Shown here: piece after piece, positions 36,921-46,382 of the stretch
Position numbering within the stretch: position 1 is the first letter of the stretch
How the letters are laid out: each line of letters opens with the position of its first letter
Origin: an uncultured Oxalobacter sp.
GTDB lineage: Bacteria; Pseudomonadota; Gammaproteobacteria; Burkholderiales; Burkholderiaceae_D
Length of the DNA stretch: 64,000 nt
Assembly: GCA_934277985.1 (NCBI GenBank)
Contig: CAKQWF010000005.1
Span: 62,001 to 126,000, forward strand
Direction of reading: 5' to 3'
Translations under genes and position numbers: made by a program
The notes under the pieces: model-generated
Seen by the model: the letters and a program-made list of their open reading frames with translations, nothing else
Databases searched by the model: none
What the model was told of the DNA's origin: nothing

Positions 36921-38149
36921 CGAAAGATTTGAAAAATTTGATTGTCGGACTGGATATCGGGACCTCGAAAGTGGTCGCTGTCGTTGCCGAGGTATTGCCT
37001 GACGGAAGACATGAGGTGATCGGACTGGGACAGCATGAATCGAAAGGTCTGAAAAAAGGGGTGGTGGTCAATATCGAGGCGACTATCGCATCGATTCAGG
37101 CCGCGCTGGAAGAAGCCGAACTGATGGCCGATTGCAAGATACGCACGGTCTATACCGGTATCGCAGGAAGTCATATCCGCAGTTTCAATTCACGCGGTAT
37201 GGTGGCGATCAAGGACAAGGAAGTAACCGCTGCCGATGTGGCGCGCGTCATTGAAACGGCACGTGCAGTCAATATCCCGACGGATCAGCAATTCCTGCAT
37301 ACGGTTTCGCAGGAATTTGTGGTGGACAACCAGGAAGGGGTTCGTGAACCGATCGGTATGAGCGGTATCCGGCTGGAAGTCAAGGTACATATCGTGACCG
37401 GTGCGGTTTCCGCTGTCCAGAATATCGTCAAGTGTATCCGGCGATGCGGTCTTGAAGTGTCCGATCTGATATTGCAGCCGCTGGCATCGGCCGATGCGGT
37501 TCTGACCGAGGATGAAAAAGAACTCGGTGTCGTTTTGATCGATATCGGAGGTGGTACGACGGATATCGCCGTATTCACCGAAGGGGCGATACGGCATACG
37601 GCAGTGATTCCGATTGCCGGCGACCAGATCACCAACGATATTGCCATGGCCTTGCGCACGCCGACGCTGGAAGCGGAAGAAATCAAGATACGTCATGGTG
37701 TGGCCAAACAGATATTGGTCGATTCGTCGGAAACGATCGAGGTGCCCGGGCTGGGCGATCGTGGTCCGCGCACCCTGTCGCGCCAGATGCTGGCGGCCGT
37801 GATCGAGCCGCGTGTGGAAGAATTGTTTGCACTGGCCTTGCAGGTCGTGCGCGAATCCGAATTCGAGGAAGTGCTGTCTTCGGGTGTCGTATTGACTGGC
37901 GGTACCGCACTGATGCCGGGTATTGCAGAACTGGCCGAGGAGATTTTCCTGAAACCGGTCAGGATAGGGGTGCCGCAATATAACGGTCAACTGGCCGATG
38001 TGGTGAAAAGTCCGCGGTATTCGACGGCACACGGTCTTCTGGCGGAGGCCAAAAAGCAGTATCTGCGAGGTAATGTGGTGAATCGCCAGCAGGGATCGAC
38101 CAAGGCGATCCTGCAGCGGATGAAAGAATGGTTTATGGGGAATTTCTGA
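36917..38149 (+). CDS. ftsA: Cell division protein FtsA
   Basis: A 410-residue actin-like ATPase that tethers FtsZ to the membrane. Nucleotide-binding blocks are VGLDIGTSKVVAVVAE, VLIDIGGGTTDIAVF and LTGGTALMPGI. The C-terminus (QRMKEWFMGNF) is the amphipathic membrane-targeting helix. ftsZ starts 105 bp downstream. Confidence 0.97.
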   Translation: MTKDLKNLIVGLDIGTSKVVAVVAEVLPDGRHEVIGLGQHESKGLKKGVVVNIEATIASIQAALEEAELMADCKIRTVYTGIAGSHIRSFNSRGMVAIKDKEVTAADVARVIETARAVNIPTDQQFLHTVSQEFVVDNQEGVREPIGMSGIRLEVKVHIVTGAVSAVQNIVKCIRRCGLEVSDLILQPLASADAVLTEDEKELGVVLIDIGGGTTDIAVFTEGAIRHTAVIPIAGDQITNDIAMALRTPTLEAEEIKIRHGVAKQILVDSSETIEVPGLGDRGPRTLSRQMLAAVIEPRVEELFALALQVVRESEFEEVLSSGVVLTGGTALMPGIAELAEEIFLKPVRIGVPQYNGQLADVVKSPRYSTAHGLLAEAKKQYLRGNVVNRQQGSTKAILQRMKEWFMGNF

Positions 38150-38199
38150 TCGTTACAGAAATTGATGGTTTGATTGCAAGCGGTTTTTAGGTGGAGCTG

Positions 38200-38214
38200 T
38201 CACACATGGTGTGA
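38200..38214. repeat. Inverted repeat in the ftsA-ftsZ gap
   Basis: TCACAC (38200-38205) and GTGTGA (38209-38214) flank ATG, forming a 15-bp palindrome about 40 bp before ftsZ. It could be an operator for separate ftsZ expression; no known box is identified. Confidence 0.4.
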
Positions 38215-38254
38215 GAGTGGACAGATAAGAACGGCATTTTGACAGGAGTGGAAA

Positions 38255-39445
38255 ATGGAATTTGATATGGTCGACAAAGCTACGCCGGGTACGATTATCA
38301 AGGTAGTCGGTGTAGGTGGGGCAGGCGGTAATGCCGTTCAGCATATGATCAACAATGGCGTAACCGGTGTTGAATTCATTGCAGCCAATACGGATGCGCA
38401 GGCGCTGGCACGTTCGGATGCGGACAATATCATCCAGATCGGTGACTCCGGTCTGGGAGCGGGTATGCGTCCGGATATCGGTCGTCAGCTGGCAGAACAG
38501 TCGCGCGACCGGATCGAGGATGCCCTGCGCGGTGCGCATATGGTGTTTATCGCGGCCGGCATGGGGGGCGGTACGGGAACGGGAGCCGCTCCGATTGTGG
38601 CGGAAATCGCCAAATCGCTCGGTGCATTGACCGTTGCCGTTGTATCCAAGCCGTTTTCCTATGAAGGCCAGAAGTGTATGGAAATCGCGGAAGAGGGGCT
38701 GGAAGCATTGTCCGAACACGTCGATTCCCTGATCGTCATTCTGAATGAAAAACTGGAAGAAATTTATGAAGACGACAGCATGGTCGAATGGTTGCAGCAT
38801 GCCGACGATGTGCTGAACAATGCCGTTGCCGGTATTGCGGAAATCATCAATGTCAGCGGCCATATCAACGTCGACTTCAATGACGTGAAAACGATCATGG
38901 GCGAACAGGGCAAGGCCATGATGGGTACCGCTGTCGCGTCTGGTGTGGATCGCGCAAGAATCGCTGCTGAACAGGCGGTTGCTTCTCCGTTGCTTGACGG
39001 TATCGACCTGTCCGGTGCCCGTGGTGTTCTGGTCAATGTAACGGCAAGCCGTTCGCTCAAGGGCAAGGAAACCAAGGAAGTGATGGCGGCCGTTCGTGCA
39101 TTCGCTGCACCGGATGCCACGATTGCACTGGGTATCGCCTATGACGATGCCATGGGCGAAGATATCCGTGTGACGGTTGTTGCAACCGGTCTGGGCAGAA
39201 ACAAACGGCCGGTTCGTCTGGTACAGCCGCCGCAGCTGAGAACCGGTACCAATAACGAAGTGGTGATGCAGGCAGGCGGCGATGCCGTCGGAGGACAGGA
39301 TGTATCGCAGTCTTTCGAAACCCTGCAGACGCCTGCCGTATGGCGCCACGGCCGTGAATCGGCCAGCGATACGGTCAAGGCACTTGAAAAGAACGGAATG
39401 GAAACATACGACATTCCGGCCTTTTTGCGTCGTCAGGCCGACTGA
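38255..39445 (+). CDS. ftsZ: Cell division protein FtsZ
   Basis: A 396-residue tubulin-like GTPase forming the Z-ring. The N-terminal VGVGGAGGNAV and tubulin signature GGGTGTG (104-110) bind GTP; NVDFNDVKTIM holds the catalytic loop. The C-terminal peptide YDIPAFLRRQAD is the docking site for FtsA. The ribosome binding site is ACAGGAGTGG. A strong terminator follows. Confidence 0.98.
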   Translation: MEFDMVDKATPGTIIKVVGVGGAGGNAVQHMINNGVTGVEFIAANTDAQALARSDADNIIQIGDSGLGAGMRPDIGRQLAEQSRDRIEDALRGAHMVFIAAGMGGGTGTGAAPIVAEIAKSLGALTVAVVSKPFSYEGQKCMEIAEEGLEALSEHVDSLIVILNEKLEEIYEDDSMVEWLQHADDVLNNAVAGIAEIINVSGHINVDFNDVKTIMGEQGKAMMGTAVASGVDRARIAAEQAVASPLLDGIDLSGARGVLVNVTASRSLKGKETKEVMAAVRAFAAPDATIALGIAYDDAMGEDIRVTVVATGLGRNKRPVRLVQPPQLRTGTNNEVVMQAGGDAVGGQDVSQSFETLQTPAVWRHGRESASDTVKALEKNGMETYDIPAFLRRQAD

Positions 39446-39450
39446 TTCGT

Positions 39451-39492
39451 AAAAAAGCAGGTGCACCCTGTGACGGGCTGCGCCTGCTTTTC
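39451..39492 (+). terminator. Terminator downstream of ftsZ
   Basis: AAAAAGCAGGTGCA pairs with TGCGCCTGCTTTT through a G-U-containing stem and ends in T residues. It closes the dcw transcript before lpxC. Confidence 0.8.
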
Positions 39493-39574
39493 CGAATTGT
39501 TACAAATGTAAAAAGACTGTGGTGCGATTCTGAAAGTGGATATCCTAGCAACAGGATGTATAAATTTTCCTGTG

Positions 39575-39604
39575 CCGACACGAATTTTCATGTCGGGTTA
39601 CAAT
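39575..39604 (+). promoter_or_regulatory. Candidate lpxC promoter with embedded inverted repeat
   Basis: CCGACA (39575-39580), an 18-bp spacer and TACAAT (39599-39604) fit a sigma-70 promoter 45 bp before lpxC. CCGACA and TGTCGG (39591-39596) also form an inverted repeat with a 10-nt loop covering the spacer. Confidence 0.45.
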
Positions 39605-39649
39605 AATCCGGACTGGCAGACGACCATTGACAAGCAGGTAGTGTAAATC

Positions 39650-40585
39650 ATGCTGAAACAACGTACCATTCAACGTCCGACTCGTACCGTCGGAATCGGA
39701 CTGCATTCGGGATACAAGGTCGAACTGGTGTTGCGCCCCGCAGCACCGGATACGGGTATCGTATTCCATCGTACCGACCTGAATCCTGAAGTGTCGATTC
39801 CGGTCAGTGCGCAGGCGATCGGCGAAACCATGCTGGCCTCCACGCTGGTGAAAGACGGGGTACGTATTTCCACGATCGAACACCTGATGTCGGCGTGCGC
39901 GGGACTGGGTATCGACAATTTGCATGTCGAAGTGAATGCGGAAGAAATTCCCATCATGGACGGTTCTGCCTCTTCGTTCGTTTTTTTGCTGCAACAGGCA
40001 GGATTGCAGGAACAGGAAGCACCCAAAAAATATATCCGTGTCAAGAAAAAAGTGGAAATCCGGGAAGGAGAAGGCGCTGCCCTGAAATGGGCGCGGCTCG
40101 AACCTTATAACGGTTTCAAGCTGGATTTTTTCATCGAATTCAATCACCCTGCCATCGATTCGACACAGCAGCATGCTGTGGTGGATCTCAGTCGCGTTTC
40201 CTATGTGCGCGATGTCTCGCGTGCCCGTACATTCGGTTTCGTCAGGGATGTCGAAACGTTGCGCGGAATGGGGTTGGCCAGAGGCGGATCGCTCGAGAAC
40301 GCGATCGTTATGGATGAATACCGGATTCTGAATGCACAGGCGCTCCGTTACGATGATGAATTCGTAAGGCACAAGATTCTCGATGCCATCGGCGATTTGT
40401 ACAACATCGGTTATCCGCTGCTGGCTTCCTATACGGCGCACAAATCGGGACATGCACTGAACAACCAGCTGATACGCGCCTTGCTGGCACAACCCGATGC
40501 CTATGAGATCGTGACTTTTACCACACAGGAAGAAGCGCCGAATTCATTGTTCGAACAGTCGACACTGGAGTGGATGCCCGCCTGA
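39650..40585 (+). CDS. lpxC: UDP-3-O-acyl-N-acetylglucosamine deacetylase
   Basis: A 311-residue zinc deacetylase, the committed step of lipid A synthesis. Zinc ligands are His78 (EHLMSA), His241 and Asp245 ([10 protein letters not shown]); the catalytic base region is His268 in HKSGHALNN. Length is normal. In enterobacteria LpxC is degraded by FtsH with LapB; lapB and lapA are encoded at 58941-60473 in this window. Confidence 0.97.
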   Translation: MLKQRTIQRPTRTVGIGLHSGYKVELVLRPAAPDTGIVFHRTDLNPEVSIPVSAQAIGETMLASTLVKDGVRISTIEHLMSACAGLGIDNLHVEVNAEEIPIMDGSASSFVFLLQQAGLQEQEAPKKYIRVKKKVEIREGEGAALKWARLEPYNGFKLDFFIEFNHPAIDSTQQHAVVDLSRVSYVRDVSRARTFGFVRDVETLRGMGLARGGSLENAIVMDEYRILNAQALRYDDEFVRHKILDAIGDLYNIGYPLLASYTAHKSGHALNNQLIRALLAQPDAYEIVTFTTQEEAPNSLFEQSTLEWMPA

Positions 40586-40609
40586 GGGAATGGCAGCAGG
40601 TATTTCACG

Positions 40610-41068
40610 CTATGCCGGGCGGTGACGTTCAAGCAGTTGTCTTAACGACTGGTACAGCGGCGAGCGGTCGCCGTCAGCTTCCAGTTTGCCATACAGTTCA
40701 AGAAAAGAAGAATAGGCTGTTTCCGGCATGTCGTTCTTCCGGAAAGATTGCGGAGCGGCAGGCGGGTGGTGAGGCAACAGGATTTTCAGGCGGATGGCGC
40801 TGACTGGCCAATTTTTTGCGCCGAGTCCGTTTTTCAGTACGGGTATCTGTTGCCGCAATCTGGCGGCGATAGCCTGATTGGGCACTCCGATATGCAATGT
40901 ACCGTTTTCCAGCCGCATGACCTGGCATCCGTAAAAGAAAGCAGGAAGGATGCGTGCACAGTCTTTCTGTATGGCGGAAAGTTCCTGTGCCGTTTGCATC
41001 AATGATGCTATTTTGCCGTGCGAACCGAGATAGTCCATTGCAGTCGCAGGCTGTTTTTTTGTTTTCAT
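40610..41068 (-). CDS. dciA: DciA/DUF721 family protein
   Basis: A 152-residue protein with the DUF721 core: ILPAFFYGCQVMRLENGTLHIGVPNQAIAARLRQQIPVL. DciA loads the replicative helicase DnaB in bacteria lacking DnaC/DnaI. It is convergent with lpxC and divergent from secA. The C-terminal third is variable. The fold match is reasonable; helicase loading here is inferred. Confidence 0.8.
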   Translation of the reverse strand: MKTKKQPATAMDYLGSHGKIASLMQTAQELSAIQKDCARILPAFFYGCQVMRLENGTLHIGVPNQAIAARLRQQIPVLKNGLGAKNWPVSAIRLKILLPHHPPAAPQSFRKNDMPETAYSSFLELYGKLEADGDRSPLYQSLRQLLERHRPA

Positions 41069-41254
41069 GCGGTCTGATCGAAAGGGGCTGTACGACGTAT
41101 TTCAGTTGCCAGTATAACGGATTGTACAGACCGTGCAGCCTGAATAGGCATGGCAAAACAACAGTGTGAATGACGGCGACGGCCAATCCGGACAGGCTTT
41201 GTCCAAAACGGGGCCAAGATACGCAAGTTCCGCGATTGACGGAAAATGGCGTGC

Positions 41255-41260
41255 TAAAAT
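41255..41260 (+). promoter_or_regulatory. Extended -10 element upstream of secA
   Basis: TGCTAAAAT (hexamer 41255-41260) has an extended -10 TG motif. A palindrome CTGATA-TAT-TATCAG (41281-41295) lies just downstream of the likely start, in the secA leader. Confidence 0.4.
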
Positions 41261-41344
41261 GTGCCGTAACCAAGTGTGCGCTGATATATTATCAGGGCCT
41301 ATGCCAATGCAGTCGATGATACTGCCTAATTTCAAGAATGTAAC

Positions 41345-44107
41345 ATGTCCATATTGACGACTCTTTTTGGCAGCCGCAATTCGCGGCTGCTGAAGCAATA
41401 CGGTAAAACCGTAGCCAAAATCAATGCGTTCGAGCCGGTTCTGGAAAAAATGACCGATGCCGAACTGAAAGCGAAAACCCCGGAGTTCAAGGAACGCCTT
41501 GCAGGCGGCGAGTCTCTCGACAGCATTTTGCCGGAGGCATTTGCGGTTTGCCGCGAGGCCAGCAAGCGTGTACTCAGGATGCGGCCATATGATGTGCAGC
41601 TGATCGGCGGTATGGCGCTGCATTACGGCAAGATCGCCGAAATGGCGACCGGTGAGGGTAAGACACTGGTCGCGACGCTGCCGGCCTATCTGAACGGTCT
41701 GACCGGCAAGGGCGTGCATGTCGTGACGGTCAATGATTATCTGGCACAACGTGACGCGGAATGGATGTCCCGTCTTTATGGATGGCTGGGTTTGAGCACA
41801 GGGGTCAATCTGGCGACGATGGATCATGCCGCCAAGCAGGCTGCCTATGCTGCGGATATTACCTACGGTACCAATAACGAATTCGGCTTCGATTATCTGC
41901 GTGACAATATGGTTTACGATGTGGCGGATCGCGTGCAGCGTGGTCTGGTATATGCTATCGTGGACGAAGTGGACTCCATTCTGATCGACGAAGCCAGAAC
42001 ACCGCTGATCATTTCAGGCCAGTCGGAAAACAATAACGACCTGTATTACAAGCTCAATGCCATTCCGAAGATGCTGACCCTTCAGATCGGTGAGGAAACG
42101 CGGGACGGCAAAGGCAAGATCGAGGTTCCCGGCGACTATACCAAGGATGAGAAAACCAATCAGGTTTATCTGACGGATTCCGGGTACGAAAAAGCCGAAA
42201 AAATCCTGACCAGCATGGGACTGTTGCCGGAAGGCGCATCGCTTTATGACGCGGGCAACATCATTCTGGTGCATCATCTGTATGCCGCATTGCGGGCCAA
42301 TGTCCTGTTCCATCGCGATCAGCATTACGTGGTGCAGGATGGACAAGTCATTATCGTGGACGAGTTCACTGGCCGGCTGATGGAAGGCCGCCGCTGGTCG
42401 GATGGTCTGCATCAGGCTGTCGAAGCCAAGGAAGGCGTCAAGATCCAGAATGAAAACCAGACGCTGGCGTCGATCACTTTCCAGAACTACTTCCGCATGT
42501 ACGAAAAACTGTCCGGCATGACAGGTACCGCAGATACGGAAGCTTACGAATTCCAGGAAATTTATGGCCTGGAAACGGTGGTCATTCCACCGAACAAACC
42601 GAACCAGCGGCAGGACAGGCAGGATCAGGTGTACAAGACGGCCAACGAAAAATATGCCGCCATGCTCAAGGATATCAAGGAGTGTTATGAACGTGGCCAG
42701 CCGGTGCTTGTCGGTACGACTTCCATCGAAAATTCGGAATTGCTCTCGGGTATTCTGACCAAGGCCGGTTTGCCGCACAATGTCCTGAACGCCAAGCAGC
42801 ATGCACGTGAAGCGGAAATCGTGGCGCAGGCCGGGCGTCCGAAGATGATCACCATCGCTACCAATATGGCAGGTCGCGGTACCGATATCGTTCTGGGTGG
42901 CAATGTCGAGAAACAGATCGAGTTCATCGAGGCGGATGAATCATTGCCGGAAGAACAGAAAACGGCGCAGATCACGAAATTGCGCAATGAATGGCAGTCA
43001 TTGCATGACTTCGTGGTGGCACAGGGCGGCTTGCATATTATCGGTACCGAACGGCATGAATCCCGTCGTGTCGATAACCAGTTGCGTGGTCGTGCCGCAC
43101 GTCAGGGCGATCCGGGTTCTTCACGCTTTTATTTGTCGCTGGATGACCCGCTGTTGCGTATTTTCGCGGGCGACAAGATGCGATCGATCATGGAACGTCT
43201 GAAAATGCCGGAAGGCGAACCGATCGAATCCGGTATCGTGACCCGTTCCATCGAATCGGCGCAACGCAAGGTCGAGGGCCGCAACTTCGATATGCGCAAA
43301 CAGCTTCTGGAATATGACGATGTCGCCAACGACCAGCGCAAGGTGATTTACCAGCAACGTAACGAATTGCTGGAGCAGAAGGATTTGACCGAACTGATTA
43401 CGTCGTTGCGTCATGGTACGTTTACCGATCTGTTCAGGGCGTATGTTCCGGAAGAGTCGGTCGAGGAACAATGGGATATCGACGGACTTGAAAAGGAATT
43501 GCAGAATCAGTGGAAGCTGGATATTCCGCTGAAACAGATGCTGGAAGAATCGAAGACGCTCACAGACGAAGATATGCTGGCGCATATTCTCGAAACGGTC
43601 GATGCGATGTATCAGGCGAAAATCGATCTGGTCGGCAAGGAAGCGTTTACCGAATACGAGCGCAGTGTCGTGTTGCAAAGCATGGATACCTACTGGCGTG
43701 AACATCTGGCGGCACTGGATTATCTGCGTCAGGGCATCCATTTGCGTGGCTACGCACAGAAGAATCCGAAGCAGGAATACAAGCGTGAAGCTTTCCAGTT
43801 GTTCAGCCAGATGCTGGACATGATCCGCAATGACGTGACGAGGGTGCTGGTGCTGGTGCGGATTCGTACTCGTGAGGAAGTGGAAATGGCCGCTGCGCAG
43901 CAGGCCGAATCGCAAGTAACGGATATGGATTATCATCGTCCTGAACCGGATGGTGGCATGGCTTCCGAAGAGAATGATGAAAGCGGTGCGGGCAATACGG
44001 CGGCACCGAAAACAGTGGTCAATGCGGTGCCCAAGGTGGGCCGTAACGAGCCTTGTCCGTGCGGTAGCGGCAAGAAATACAAACATTGTCATGGCCGTCT
44101 GGACTAG
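41345..44107 (+). CDS. secA: Preprotein translocase ATPase SecA
   Basis: A 920-residue motor of Sec-dependent export. Walker [10 protein letters not shown] is at residues 99-107; the DEAD-type [24 protein letters not shown] and [14 protein letters not shown] helicase blocks follow. The C-terminal zinc-binding tail [14 protein letters not shown] is intact, indicating SecB binding. The Shine-Dalgarno is weak. argJ follows 52 bp downstream. Confidence 0.98.
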   Translation: MSILTTLFGSRNSRLLKQYGKTVAKINAFEPVLEKMTDAELKAKTPEFKERLAGGESLDSILPEAFAVCREASKRVLRMRPYDVQLIGGMALHYGKIAEMATGEGKTLVATLPAYLNGLTGKGVHVVTVNDYLAQRDAEWMSRLYGWLGLSTGVNLATMDHAAKQAAYAADITYGTNNEFGFDYLRDNMVYDVADRVQRGLVYAIVDEVDSILIDEARTPLIISGQSENNNDLYYKLNAIPKMLTLQIGEETRDGKGKIEVPGDYTKDEKTNQVYLTDSGYEKAEKILTSMGLLPEGASLYDAGNIILVHHLYAALRANVLFHRDQHYVVQDGQVIIVDEFTGRLMEGRRWSDGLHQAVEAKEGVKIQNENQTLASITFQNYFRMYEKLSGMTGTADTEAYEFQEIYGLETVVIPPNKPNQRQDRQDQVYKTANEKYAAMLKDIKECYERGQPVLVGTTSIENSELLSGILTKAGLPHNVLNAKQHAREAEIVAQAGRPKMITIATNMAGRGTDIVLGGNVEKQIEFIEADESLPEEQKTAQITKLRNEWQSLHDFVVAQGGLHIIGTERHESRRVDNQLRGRAARQGDPGSSRFYLSLDDPLLRIFAGDKMRSIMERLKMPEGEPIESGIVTRSIESAQRKVEGRNFDMRKQLLEYDDVANDQRKVIYQQRNELLEQKDLTELITSLRHGTFTDLFRAYVPEESVEEQWDIDGLEKELQNQWKLDIPLKQMLEESKTLTDEDMLAHILETVDAMYQAKIDLVGKEAFTEYERSVVLQSMDTYWREHLAALDYLRQGIHLRGYAQKNPKQEYKREAFQLFSQMLDMIRNDVTRVLVLVRIRTREEVEMAAAQQAESQVTDMDYHRPEPDGGMASEENDESGAGNTAAPKTVVNAVPKVGRNEPCPCGSGKKYKHCHGRLD

Positions 44108-44159
44108 ACGGAACATGCGAAAGAAAAGTGGATCGTTAACCTGAAGTGGGTAGGATAAT

Positions 44160-45398
44160 ATGGCTGTCAATCTGTCTGTTCCGGTCGCCTCGGAACTGAA
44201 ACCTGTTGCCGGACTGGAACTGGGTTATACCTGTGCCAATATCAAGAAAGAAAACCGCAAGGATCTGCTGGTCATGCGGTTGTGCGACTCGGCGACGGTG
44301 GCCGGTGTATTTACCAAGAACCGTTTTTGTGCCGCGCCTGTCCGGATTTGCCAGTCCAATCTGGAAAACGTGCGGAAAACCGGCAAGAAAATCCGTGCGT
44401 TGATGGTCAATACGGGTAATGCCAATGCCGGTACCGGTGAAACCGGTTATCGCGATGCATTGCAAACCAGTGCCGCTCTGGCGGAACTGATGGGGTGCGA
44501 TGCCGAACAGGTATTGCCGTTTTCGACCGGTGTCATTCTCGAGCCATTGCCCGTGGACCGGATTCTGGCAGGTTTGCCTGCCGCAGTGAAAGACCTGAAA
44601 TCGGATAACTGGCTCAATGCCGCCGAAGCGATCATGACGACAGATACGATTCCGAAAGCAGCGTCTCGTGTCGTCGAAATCGGCGGCAAGAGGGTGACAC
44701 TGACCGGTATTTGCAAGGGGGCCGGCATGATTCATCCGAATATGGCGACGATGCTTGGATTTATGGCGACCGATGCAGCCGTTCCGCAGGATGTTCTGGA
44801 AGCCATGCTCAAATCGGCGGTTGACAAGTCGTTCAACTGCATTACAGTCGATGGCGATACTTCGACGAACGACTCGCTGATTCTGATGGCGACAGCTCAG
44901 GTGGATGTCGGTATTACGGATACGCATTCCGCTGCCTATGGCGCGCTGCTCGAAGCCGTGACCGATCTGGCGCAGGAATTGTCGCAGAAGATCATCCGTG
45001 ACGGCGAAGGCGCTTCCAAGTTCATCACGATTACCGTCGAGGAAGGCAAGACGGAAGAAGAATGCCGGCAAATTGCTTATTCCGTCGCCCATTCACCACT
45101 GGTCAAAACCGCCTTTTTCGCATCCGATCCGAATCTGGGCAGAATTCTCGCGGCTATCGGCTATGCCGGTGTTGAGGATCTGGATGTCGGCAAGCTGAAT
45201 CTGTATCTGGATGATGTCTGGGTCGCCAGAAACGGTGGAAGAAATCCGGATTATCTGGAAGAAGACGGGCAGCGTGTCATGAAGCAGAAAGAGATTCTGG
45301 TCAGGATCACGCTGGCAAGAGGCAATGCTTCCGCGACCGTCTGGACGTGCGATTTGTCGCATGATTATGTTTCCATCAACGCCGATTACCGATCCTGA
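44160..45398 (+). CDS. argJ: Bifunctional ornithine acetyltransferase/N-acetylglutamate synthase
   Basis: A 412-residue proenzyme that recycles the acetyl group in arginine synthesis. The self-cleavage site is Thr197 in [16 protein letters not shown], giving alpha and beta chains. Other family blocks are NTGNANAGTG and DGDTSTNDS. Whether the enzyme is mono- or bifunctional cannot be read. It overlaps the DUF815 gene by one base (TGATG). Confidence 0.95.
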   Translation: MAVNLSVPVASELKPVAGLELGYTCANIKKENRKDLLVMRLCDSATVAGVFTKNRFCAAPVRICQSNLENVRKTGKKIRALMVNTGNANAGTGETGYRDALQTSAALAELMGCDAEQVLPFSTGVILEPLPVDRILAGLPAAVKDLKSDNWLNAAEAIMTTDTIPKAASRVVEIGGKRVTLTGICKGAGMIHPNMATMLGFMATDAAVPQDVLEAMLKSAVDKSFNCITVDGDTSTNDSLILMATAQVDVGITDTHSAAYGALLEAVTDLAQELSQKIIRDGEGASKFITITVEEGKTEEECRQIAYSVAHSPLVKTAFFASDPNLGRILAAIGYAGVEDLDVGKLNLYLDDVWVARNGGRNPDYLEEDGQRVMKQKEILVRITLARGNASATVWTCDLSHDYVSINADYRS

Positions 45399-46267
45399 TG
45401 ACATCACTCGAACAATTTCTGACACGTGCGGAATCGCTTCTGGCACGTATTGAGCAGTTGTTGCCCGCACAAGGAACGACAGCGATCGACTGGCAATCTC
45501 CGACAGCCGCTTTCCGCTGGCGTCGCAAGAACGGTCGTGGCATGCTGACGCCGATCGCCCATATTTCGCCCATTTCATTGCCCGACCTGTTTTTCGTCGA
45601 ACGCCAGAAAGCATTGCTGGAACAGAATACCCGCCAGTTCCTGCAAGGGAAACCGGCCAACAATGTCTTGTTGACCGGCGCAAGAGGAACGGGCAAATCT
45701 TCGCTGGTCAAGGCATGTCTGAATGAATTTTCGGAACAGGGGCTGAGGCTGATCGAGGTGGACAAGAACGATTTGATTGATCTGGATGAAATTTCCGATC
45801 TGATCGCGTCACGTCCGGAGCATTTCATTCTGTATTGCGACGATTTGTCGTTCGACGAAGGCGACAGCAGTTACAAGGCTTTGAAAGTGGCGCTCGATGG
45901 CAGTGTGGCGGCGCAGCCTGACAATATCCTGATTTATGCTACATCGAACAGACGGCATTTGCTGCCGGAAAAAATGTCCGACAATGACGGGTACAGCCGC
46001 AATGACGATGGTGATTTGCATCCGAGTGAAACAGTCGAGGAAAAAATCTCGTTTTCCGACCGGTTCGGCCTCTGGCTGTCGTTTTATCCGTACAGTCAGG
46101 ATGAATATCTGTTCATCACCGCGCACTGGTTGCGTGCTTTCGGTTGCTCGGAACAACAGATCGTGCAGGCCGAACCGGAAGCTTTGCAATGGGCGCTGCA
46201 TCGCGGTTCGCGTTCCGGGCGGACGGCATGGCAGTTCGCGCGTGATTATGCCGGACGGGTGTTGTAG
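45398..46267 (+). CDS. DUF815 family AAA+ ATPase
   Basis: A 289-residue P-loop protein of the DUF815 family. Walker A GARGTGKSS is at residues 94-102, Walker B-like FILYCDDLSFDE at about 144-155 and the sensor-like ATSNRRHLLPE later. The family is common next to argJ and often a MutT gene in betaproteobacteria, but its function is unknown. Here no NUDIX gene follows; a terminator comes instead. Confidence 0.82.
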   Translation: MTSLEQFLTRAESLLARIEQLLPAQGTTAIDWQSPTAAFRWRRKNGRGMLTPIAHISPISLPDLFFVERQKALLEQNTRQFLQGKPANNVLLTGARGTGKSSLVKACLNEFSEQGLRLIEVDKNDLIDLDEISDLIASRPEHFILYCDDLSFDEGDSSYKALKVALDGSVAAQPDNILIYATSNRRHLLPEKMSDNDGYSRNDDGDLHPSETVEEKISFSDRFGLWLSFYPYSQDEYLFITAHWLRAFGCSEQQIVQAEPEALQWALHRGSRSGRTAWQFARDYAGRVL

Positions 46268-46334
46268 GAAGGATCGTTGAAATTCGCAAACGGCAGAAAC
46301 GTTTGCCTTCGATTGAAAACGGGTTCCCATCACT

Positions 46335-46372
46335 AAAAAACCCCTTGTCTTTTGTGGGACAAGGGGTTTTTT
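46335..46372. terminator. Bidirectional terminator between the DUF815 gene and valS
   Basis: CCCCTTGTC (46341-46349) and GACAAGGGG (46358-46366) flanked by A6 and T6 can end both convergent transcripts. Confidence 0.87.
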
Positions 46373-46382
46373 GTCGTGCGGA

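Noticed and set aside
41166-41357. 63-codon ORF upstream of and overlapping the secA start
   Set aside because: No signal peptide or arrest-like motif as in SecM, no ribosome binding site and no family resemblance.
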